A program made the translations under genes and the position numbers. Of a DNA stretch of 64,000 nt, positions 61,093-64,000 are shown in pieces. The stretch is from Acidobacteria bacterium UBA2994 (GTDB lineage: Bacteria; Acidobacteriota; Vicinamibacteria; Vicinamibacterales; UBA8438): assembly GCA_002346545.1 (NCBI GenBank), contig DEAA01000027.1:67061-131060 (forward strand), in the 5' to 3' direction. How positions within the stretch are numbered: position 1 is the first letter of the stretch; every line of letters begins with the position of its first letter. The notes under the pieces are model-generated. The model had not been told where the DNA came from. It did not search any database and was given only the letters and a program-made list of their open reading frames with translations.

Positions 61093-62142
61093 CTATACGT
61101 TCACGGCTGCCGAGTCGGCGTCAGACTCGACCGTTTCGGTGGTCATACCCAGTTCCGCACGAACGCGCGCGTCGATCGCATTGAAGATGTCGGGGTTCTG
61201 ACGGAGGAACAGTTTGACCTTCTCGCGGCCCTGCCCCAGCCGCTCGCCGGTGTACGAGAACCAAGTGCCGCTTTTCTCGACAATACGGTGGTCGACGGCC
61301 AGGTCGAGGAGGTCGCCTTCACGAGACACCCCTTCGCCATACATGAGATCGAACTCGGCCATGCGAAACGGCGGGGCTACCTTGTTCTTGACGATCTTCA
61401 CGCGCGTGCGGTTACCGACGACCTGGTCGCCGTCCTTGATGGCGCCGATCCGGCGGATGTCGATCCGGACCGAGGAGTAGAACTTGAGCGCCCGGCCGCC
61501 GGTAGTGGTTTCCGGGTTGCCGAACATGACGCCGATCTTTTCCCGTAGCTGGTTGATGAACACGAGACATGTGCGCGACTTCGATACGACGCCGGTCAGC
61601 TTTCGCAGCGCCTGAGACATCAGACGCGCCTGCAGGCCAACCTGCGCGTCGCCCATCTCGCCGTCGATCTCGGCCCGGGGCACGAGCGCCGCGACTGAGT
61701 CGACGATAACCACGTCGGCCCCGCCGGAACGGACCAGCACTTCGACGATCTCAAGCGCTTGTTCTCCGTTGTCAGGCTGCGAGACCAGCAGGTTCTCCAG
61801 ATCAACACCCAGCTTGCGTGCGTAGGCTGGGTCGAGCGCATGCTCGGCATCGACGAATGCCGCCGTCCCGCCGGCGCGCTGCGCTTGGGCGATGATCTGC
61901 AGAGTAAGGGTGGTCTTACCAGAGGCCTCAGGGCCGAAGATCTCGACCACGCGACCGCGCGGTACTCCGCCGATGCCTAGGGCATGGTCGATACTGATGG
62001 CTCCAGTCGAGATGTGCGGGACGGTGGCCACGGCGTCTCCGCCGAGCCGCATGATGGCTCCCTTCCCGAACTGCTTCTCGATCTGGCCCACCGCCATGTC
62101 GATAGCTTTCTGTCGGTCGCGCGTGCTCTGGTCGTCCTTCAT
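61093..62142 (-). CDS. recA: Recombinase RecA
   Basis: 349 residues, full length. It is the ATP-dependent strand-exchange protein of homologous recombination and co-protease of LexA in the SOS response. Walker A GPEASGKT is at 70-77. The catalytic Glu is in [10 protein letters not shown], Walker B in [13 protein letters not shown]-binding loops L1 (EIDGEMGD) and L2 ([10 protein letters not shown]) are intact, and the [13 protein letters not shown] switch helix is present. The C-terminus is acidic as usual. A near-consensus promoter lies upstream and a strong hairpin follows the stop, so it is monocistronic. Confidence 0.98.
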   Translation of the reverse strand: MKDDQSTRDRQKAIDMAVGQIEKQFGKGAIMRLGGDAVATVPHISTGAISIDHALGIGGVPRGRVVEIFGPEASGKTTLTLQIIAQAQRAGGTAAFVDAEHALDPAYARKLGVDLENLLVSQPDNGEQALEIVEVLVRSGGADVVIVDSVAALVPRAEIDGEMGDAQVGLQARLMSQALRKLTGVVSKSRTCLVFINQLREKIGVMFGNPETTTGGRALKFYSSVRIDIRRIGAIKDGDQVVGNRTRVKIVKNKVAPPFRMAEFDLMYGEGVSREGDLLDLAVDHRIVEKSGTWFSYTGERLGQGREKVKLFLRQNPDIFNAIDARVRAELGMTTETVESDADSAAVNV

Positions 62143-62210
62143 CGATGAAATCCTCGTGGCCGAATGACGTGCCTTTTCGTATGTGTGTGCTTCGCTTTGG
62201 GCTGTTGGGC

Positions 62211-62256
62211 ATTCTAGGGACGAGAAAGGCGAATGTCAAGCGAAAGTCATATTTCG
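62211..62256 (-). promoter_or_regulatory. recA promoter with overlapping palindrome
   Basis: On the reverse strand TTGACA (62234-62239) and TAGAAT (62211-62216) are separated by 17 bases, an almost ideal sigma-70 promoter. Immediately upstream of the -35 is CGAAATATGACTTTCG (62241-62256), a dyad with 5-base arms around 6 bases, preceded by an AT-rich stretch to about 62300 that may act as an UP element. The dyad is a candidate operator, for example for a LexA-type repressor, but matches neither the E. coli nor the Bacillus box. Confidence 0.7.
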
Positions 62257-62416
62257 TATTGTATTATCTTATTGAAATGAATGAAGTTATGAATTTTATG
62301 GGTTTCGCTACTTCCTGGCGTCATCTACAGTTTTGCCTAGTTCAGCAAGCTCGGGGCACGCAGGAACCGCCATCGCAGACTCGGTTGGTGACGACGCTAC
62401 GGGATAGTCTGTCGAG

Positions 62417-63190
62417 ATGAGGGCACCGCGCCCCGCTGGCCACAGCGAACGCTGGATCATCATGCTGGCCCTAGTCTGGCTTGGGGCGATCGGCTCCGTC
62501 CTGGCCCAGGTTCAGCTACCTTCTCCCGAGGATCGCTCGGTGCATGACTTTGCCGGAGTGCTGACCGCCGAGGCGGTCAGCACGATGGAACGGTTTCACA
62601 CCGATCTCTATCAGCGGGCCGGCGTTGCCATCGTGGTCGTGACGATGCCCTCGCTTGAGGGTGAGCCGATCCGCGGTTTCGGCGTCCGTTTGGCCACCGA
62701 GTGGGGGATAGGGGATGCCGACACAGATCGCGGCATCGTGGTGGTGGTGGCCCTCGAGGAGCGAGACATCGCGATCGAGACCGGCTACGGGGTCGAGGGG
62801 TATCTGCCCGACGGTCGCGTGGGCGCCCTGTTGGACGCCTCGTTGCCGATGATGTCGGCCGGCGATTTTTCCGGCGGGTTGCTCAGGCTGAGCGCCGGGC
62901 TGGTCGAGGCGTCAGCTGCCGAGTTCGGGGTTGTCGTTGACGGCGCCGCCCAGCTTCTCCCGGTCGGACGCCGGGTACAGGACCAGCCGTCCGGTCCGCT
63001 CCAGGGAATCCTGGGGCTGCTGGGTATGGTGTTCATGGGCTATCTGTTCTTCAGACACCCGTCGCTGTTCTTCCTGCTGATGATGGCGGGCGGCGGTAGA
63101 GGGGGCGGTTTCCGTGGCGGCGGCTTTGGAGGCGGTGGTGGGTTTGGCGGTGGAGGGTTCGGAGGCGGAGGGGCGTCGCGCGGCTTTTAA
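62417..63190 (+). CDS. TPM-domain protein with glycine-rich tail
   Basis: 257 residues. An N-terminal signal (about 14-30, ending VLAQ) precedes the TPM (YgcG-type) domain: SPEDRSVHDFAGVLTAEAVS, GVAIVVVTMPSLEGE, WGIGDADTDRGIVVVVALEE and VEGYLPDGRVGALLD. A transmembrane segment follows (about 195-215, ILGLLGMVFMGYLFFRH). The C-terminus is a Gly-rich repeat of GGGFGG units. TPM proteins act in membrane or photosystem repair or as acid phosphatases; many sit next to LemA genes, which is consistent with the gene beginning at 63969. Confidence 0.88.
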   Translation: MRAPRPAGHSERWIIMLALVWLGAIGSVLAQVQLPSPEDRSVHDFAGVLTAEAVSTMERFHTDLYQRAGVAIVVVTMPSLEGEPIRGFGVRLATEWGIGDADTDRGIVVVVALEERDIAIETGYGVEGYLPDGRVGALLDASLPMMSAGDFSGGLLRLSAGLVEASAAEFGVVVDGAAQLLPVGRRVQDQPSGPLQGILGLLGMVFMGYLFFRHPSLFFLLMMAGGGRGGGFRGGGFGGGGGFGGGGFGGGGASRGF

Positions 63191-63228
63191 CCGCAGAGCG
63201 CGTGCGGCGAGATGAGGACCGAAGCGTG

Positions 63229-63972
63229 ATGAACGAAGAGACGGTTGTACATCCTGATCTGGACGTGCTACTCGAGCAGACCAGTCAGGCGCTGGGCGAG
63301 CAGCTGCGGAGTATCGTGCTCTATGGTTCTGCCGCCCGAGGGGACTGGCAGAGGGCCACCAGCGATCTGAATTTGATCATCGTGGTGAACCAACTCGATC
63401 CGGCTGACCTCGAGGCGTTATCACCCGCGCTCACCCGGTGGGAGAGTGGCCGTCAACCGCTACCTCTGCTGTTTACCCCCGCGATGATCAGCGATTCAGC
63501 CGATGTCTTTCCGATCGAGTTCCTCGACCTGCAGTCCGACCGGCGAGTGCTCTACGGCGACGATCCATTTGCCGAGGTCGAGATCCGTAGCGACCATCTG
63601 CGACTGCAGTGCGAGCGCGAGATGCGGGAAAAGCTGATGCGGCTGCGTGAGGGCTACATCGAAACCCATGCGCGTCCCCGCCGGCTGCGTCGCCTGCTCA
63701 CCGACTCCTACACGACCTTCGTTGCGCTGTTCCGTGGGTGCCTGCATTTGCATCGGGATGCGGTGCCGGAGCACAACGAGGAGGTCGTGTCGGCGTTTTG
63801 TCGTCGAGCGGGGTTGGACGAACAGGCATTCGGCGATGTGGCTCGATTGAAACATAGCGAAGATGTGGCGGCCGACGAGAAGTCCGTATTCGGTCGCTAC
63901 TATGCGGAGCTGAACCGGGCGGTAACGAGAATCGATCGCTTCGTGCTCGGGACAGAGGAGGAGAGTGCATGA
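63229..63972 (+). CDS. Nucleotidyltransferase-fold protein with atypical active site
   Basis: 247 residues. IVLYGSAARGDWQRATSDLN is the nucleotidyltransferase G-S-x-x-R-G signature, but the usual second acidic residue of the DxD pair is Asn (SDLNL). The rest is helical (DHLRLQCEREMREKLMRLRE, SYTTFVALFRGCLHLHRDA), resembling an appended substrate-binding helical domain. The active site may be weakened or rely on another carboxylate on the next strand. Start ATG at 63229. It ends inside the start of the next gene (ATGA), and follows the TPM gene by 38 bases, so all three are probably one operon. Confidence 0.7.
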   Translation: MNEETVVHPDLDVLLEQTSQALGEQLRSIVLYGSAARGDWQRATSDLNLIIVVNQLDPADLEALSPALTRWESGRQPLPLLFTPAMISDSADVFPIEFLDLQSDRRVLYGDDPFAEVEIRSDHLRLQCEREMREKLMRLREGYIETHARPRRLRRLLTDSYTTFVALFRGCLHLHRDAVPEHNEEVVSAFCRRAGLDEQAFGDVARLKHSEDVAADEKSVFGRYYAELNRAVTRIDRFVLGTEEESA

Positions 63973-64000
63973 AGAGGGGATTGCTGGCGGTCGGTGGGAT
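63969..64000 (+). CDS. N-terminus of a further gene, possibly LemA (cut by window edge)
   Basis: Only the first ten codons are visible (MKRGLLAVGG). They overlap the preceding stop by 4 bases (ATGA). The residues fit the basic-then-hydrophobic start of a LemA-type membrane protein, and LemA genes commonly accompany TPM-domain genes. Ten residues cannot establish this. Confidence 0.35.
   Translation, partial: MKRGLLAVGG

Noticed and set aside
1-64000. CRISPR array
   Set aside because: No regularly spaced identical repeats of 23-40 bases were seen and no cas gene is present.
1-64000. PQQ biosynthesis genes accompanying the quinoproteins
   Set aside because: None of pqqA-E is recognisable in the window, so cofactor supply must be encoded elsewhere or imported.

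Overview
This is a GC-rich bacterial chromosome segment with densely packed genes on both strands, strong AGGAGG ribosome binding sites and many 1-4 base start/stop overlaps. The gene content suggests an Acidobacteriota member (Vicinamibacteria-like): many secreted quinoprotein (PQQ-type) beta-propellers, the DUF1592-type cytochrome plus DUF1552 pair, DUF4159, DUF1080, Tat-exported sugar-isomerase-like proteins and M16 peptidase pairs. The taxonomic call is an inference from gene content. No rRNA or other phylogenetic marker apart from recA and pyk is present.

Layout. 0-8 kb: an M48 peptidase cut by the window edge, a secreted matrixin with a duplicated C-terminal module, secreted and lipid-anchored proteins, a thioredoxin-fold lipoprotein, and a cytochrome c / copper-monooxygenase-like protein. 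8.1-10.9 kb: a tightly overlapping type III polyketide synthase / flavoprotein / methyltransferase operon, probably for a phenolic lipid or pyrone. 10.9-25 kb: secreted proteins, a patatin, and a quinoprotein region (two PQQ dehydrogenases, a diheme cytochrome c, a limonene-epoxide-hydrolase-like protein, a further beta-propeller, a DUF1080 protein and a TonB-type protein). 25-28 kb: pyruvate kinase facing 6-phosphofructokinase. 28-43 kb: two more quinoproteins, a membrane protein, a secreted ankyrin protein coupled to the DUF1592/DUF1552 pair, and a VOC-VOC fusion protein. 43-47 kb: peptidase E, an AlkZ-related protein and a TonB-dependent receptor.

47.08-53.13 kb looks like a decayed genomic island. 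An intact tRNA-Phe(GAA) lies at its right end, and an imperfect direct repeat of the tRNA 3' half lies at its left end. In between are small single-gene units in mixed orientation. Some have markedly lower GC, several are truncated or frameshifted, and the spacers carry repeats. No integrase is visible.

53-64 kb: a polyprenol-phosphate mannose synthase with a PIG-V-like mannosyltransferase, an M16 peptidase pair, a cPLA2-like protein, an FtsB/DivIC-like protein behind three tandem promoter-like repeats, recA with a near-consensus promoter and a terminator, a TPM-domain protein, a nucleotidyltransferase-like protein and the start of one more gene.

The most promising unexplained theme is a secreted protein family that I cannot name. 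It occurs four times (13.5, 20.8, 39.6 and 41.9-42.7 kb). Its signatures are a WEG(D/N)TLVV block and a C-terminal YEYxCHEGN-type block. One copy is translationally coupled to a quinoprotein dehydrogenase and one is fused to two glyoxalase-like domains, so it may act on the substrates or products of the quinoproteins.
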